The notes beneath the pieces were generated by a model that had not been told where the DNA came from, made no database searches, and was given only the letters and a program-made list of their open reading frames with translations. Source: Candidatus Nanopelagicaceae bacterium (GTDB taxonomy: Bacteria; Actinomycetota; Actinomycetes; Nanopelagicales; Nanopelagicaceae). Taken from it: a DNA stretch of 18,138 nt. The stretch lies in the NCBI GenBank assembly GCA_023262125.1, contig JALRDT010000082.1:1-18138 (forward strand), written 5' to 3'. This document shows, one piece after another, positions 16,703-18,138 of the stretch; position 1 is the first letter of the stretch; every line of letters begins with the position of its first letter. A program made the translations under genes and the position numbers.

Positions 16703-18098
16703 AATTAACTGCTTCATCAGCGCCATACCCATCTGGATGACTTTTTAGTAGAACTTTTGCGCCTTCAATATCGCTTCCCAAAGTGACTATTGGCGCTTCA
16801 ACGTAACCATCTTTACGCGCTTGTGGAAGTCCAATATTTGCCATTAAGCCATTGCAGAGACATTTACGTCCATCAATATCTTCTACTGCCCCACCCTTTT
16901 TGATGAATTGATCATCAGGTTCGGACGGGCAACGATAAATCGTACGTCCTGTTTCTGAAATTGCAGGTTCTCGTAGATAGCCTAAATCGCAAAGTTTTGG
17001 ACGTGCAGCAAAACCTTCAGTTGTAGAAGTGTGTCCTTCGAGTTTTGCAATTTTAATTGGAAATGAAGTTGGCGAAGCTTTTACATCAGTTTTAATTTCT
17101 AAAGAGTTGCTCTTTAATTTATCTAATAACTGCTTTCGAGTTTTACCGCTAAAACCTGAGTGATTAGAGATTGCAAACAAAGTACCAACTTGCACTCCAG
17201 CGGCACCTTGATTAAGCGCAGCTTTCACTCTTTCAGGAGATCCATAAGTTCCTGCAAGCCAAAATGGCAGACCCAATTTCTTCATCTTCTCAATATCAGC
17301 AATATCTTTTGGTCCGTAAATCGGTTCGCCGTTGGCATCAAATTCCCACTTACCTCGTGGTGGAGCATTGTGACCGCCTGCAGAATTATGTTCGATGATA
17401 AATCCATCAGGACGAGTCTCTTCATCACGAGCTAAATAAGTTCCTAATACATCTACAGAGATAATCGCCAAAAACTTTGGTTTCTTAATTTTGGTTCCGG
17501 AAGGTACAAAATCAAGTGGGTTGATTGTGGTCTGCGCAGCTGGACCACCAATTACATCTACAGGGACTGAGCCGACTTCTAATTTTGAAATTTGTCTAAT
17601 TAGTTTTGGCAATTCGCGAGGAATGCCTGCACCCATGATGATGTAATCAACTCCAGCCAGCATTGCACCTAAAACACTAGCTGCTGTGGTCATTTGAATT
17701 TTATGTAAGAAATTAATTCCGACAAGTCCATCGTGGCCCTCTTTAGCTAGCCAAACTTCAACGAAATTTGCCACAATCAAAATCTCTTGGGCATCGCGTT
17801 TTTGCTCTAAAGTTATTTTCGGAACCATGATGTATGGAGTTTCTGGAGCTCTCCCGCCATCAATAAAGTACTTAGCCAGAATCTTCTGCACTATTTCTTG
17901 ATTAGGAAAAGCGGCTAATGCTCTACGGGTGTTTCCAGATTTATCGCCATCTTGTAATCGTCTTGCCATCACATTATCGATTGCAGTACCCGATACAACA
18001 CCAAGTTGGCCTTTAAGAGAAACTGTTTTTGCAAGTTCCCAATTTGAAACAGCAATACCCATTCCACCTTGAATGATTACAGGCAAATGTTCTGACAT
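16683..18098 (-). CDS. Nitronate monooxygenase-like FMN flavoprotein with C-terminal cysteine region
   Basis: This is a 471-residue FMN-dependent TIM-barrel protein of the nitronate monooxygenase (2-nitropropane dioxygenase) family. IIQGGMGIAVSNWELAKTVS opens the barrel. HNSAGGHNAPPRG contains the GGH motif, with His243 at the position of the catalytic histidine. WLAGTYGSPERVKAALNQGAAGVQVGTLFA matches the phosphate-binding end. Typical class I enzymes are shorter (roughly 310-380 residues). This one adds inserts and a C-terminal region (about 365-415) with Cys370, 390, 413 and 415, ending GRKCLCNGLMANIG. The true substrate is unknown; enoyl-ACP reductase-like (FabK/PfaD-type) activity is an alternative. 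The ATG has AGG about 4 bases upstream. It converges on rpmB and has no evident functional link to it. Confidence 0.82.
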   Translation of the reverse strand: MSEHLPVIIQGGMGIAVSNWELAKTVSLKGQLGVVSGTAIDNVMARRLQDGDKSGNTRRALAAFPNQEIVQKILAKYFIDGGRAPETPYIMVPKITLEQKRDAQEILIVANFVEVWLAKEGHDGLVGINFLHKIQMTTAASVLGAMLAGVDYIIMGAGIPRELPKLIRQISKLEVGSVPVDVIGGPAAQTTINPLDFVPSGTKIKKPKFLAIISVDVLGTYLARDEETRPDGFIIEHNSAGGHNAPPRGKWEFDANGEPIYGPKDIADIEKMKKLGLPFWLAGTYGSPERVKAALNQGAAGVQVGTLFAISNHSGFSGKTRKQLLDKLKSNSLEIKTDVKASPTSFPIKIAKLEGHTSTTEGFAARPKLCDLGYLREPAISETGRTIYRCPSEPDDQFIKKGGAVEDIDGRKCLCNGLMANIGLPQARKDGYVEAPIVTLGSDIEGAKVLLKSHPDGYGADEAVNWLLSLV

Positions 18099-18138
18099 CC
18101 AACCTGCCTCTCTCCGTGGGGCTGGATCCTTAAAGGAA

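Overview
The window is an 18.1 kb chromosomal housekeeping segment from an actinobacterium. The order recG-rsmD-coaD-SepIVA-DUF177-rpmF-rnc-mutM-smc-ftsY-amt-glnB-glnD-ffh-rpsP is the standard actinobacterial arrangement. The SepIVA-like gene and the amt-glnB-glnD block next to ffh are the most diagnostic parts. The DNA leans AT-rich for this phylum, the genes are tightly packed and several start at GTG or TTG. I infer a streamlined low-GC actinobacterium, such as a freshwater acI (Nanopelagicales)-type lineage. That placement is inference, not something the sequence proves.

Layout: bases 1 to about 70-80 are GC-rich (56 of the first 80 bases are G/C) and read as the 3' end of a high-GC plus-strand gene. 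They cut into the minus-strand rpsP gene and look like a chimeric contig end. Everything from rpsP (236) to recG (16282) is on the minus strand, with short gaps or 1-4 base overlaps. In the direction of transcription these genes cover DNA branch migration (recG), rRNA methylation (rsmD), CoA synthesis (coaD) and septation (SepIVA). Next come DUF177, ribosomal protein L32, RNase III, MutM and SMC, then FtsY, the ammonium module amt-glnB-glnD, the SRP GTPase Ffh and ribosomal protein S16. The widest gaps, 99-163 bases, lie before rpmF, amt and rpsP and are the natural places for internal promoters or leaders. A 200-base divergent region (16283-16482) separates recG from plus-strand rpmB. rpmB converges, with 8 bases between stop codons, on a minus-strand nitronate monooxygenase-like flavoenzyme.

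Functionally, Amt, GlnB and GlnD form one nitrogen-sensing unit: transporter, PII signal protein with its modifiable Tyr51, and PII-modifying enzyme. FtsY and Ffh are the two GTPases of co-translational membrane targeting. S16, L28, L32, RsmD and RNase III serve ribosome assembly.

I see no mobile element, CRISPR array, tRNA, rRNA or phage gene, and no previously undescribed multigene system. The points worth checking are the chimeric end, a widened zinc-finger spacing in MutM, a shortened SepIVA, a four-cysteine C-terminal region in the flavoenzyme, and several hairpins: at the glnB/glnD junction, in front of recG, and inside recG.
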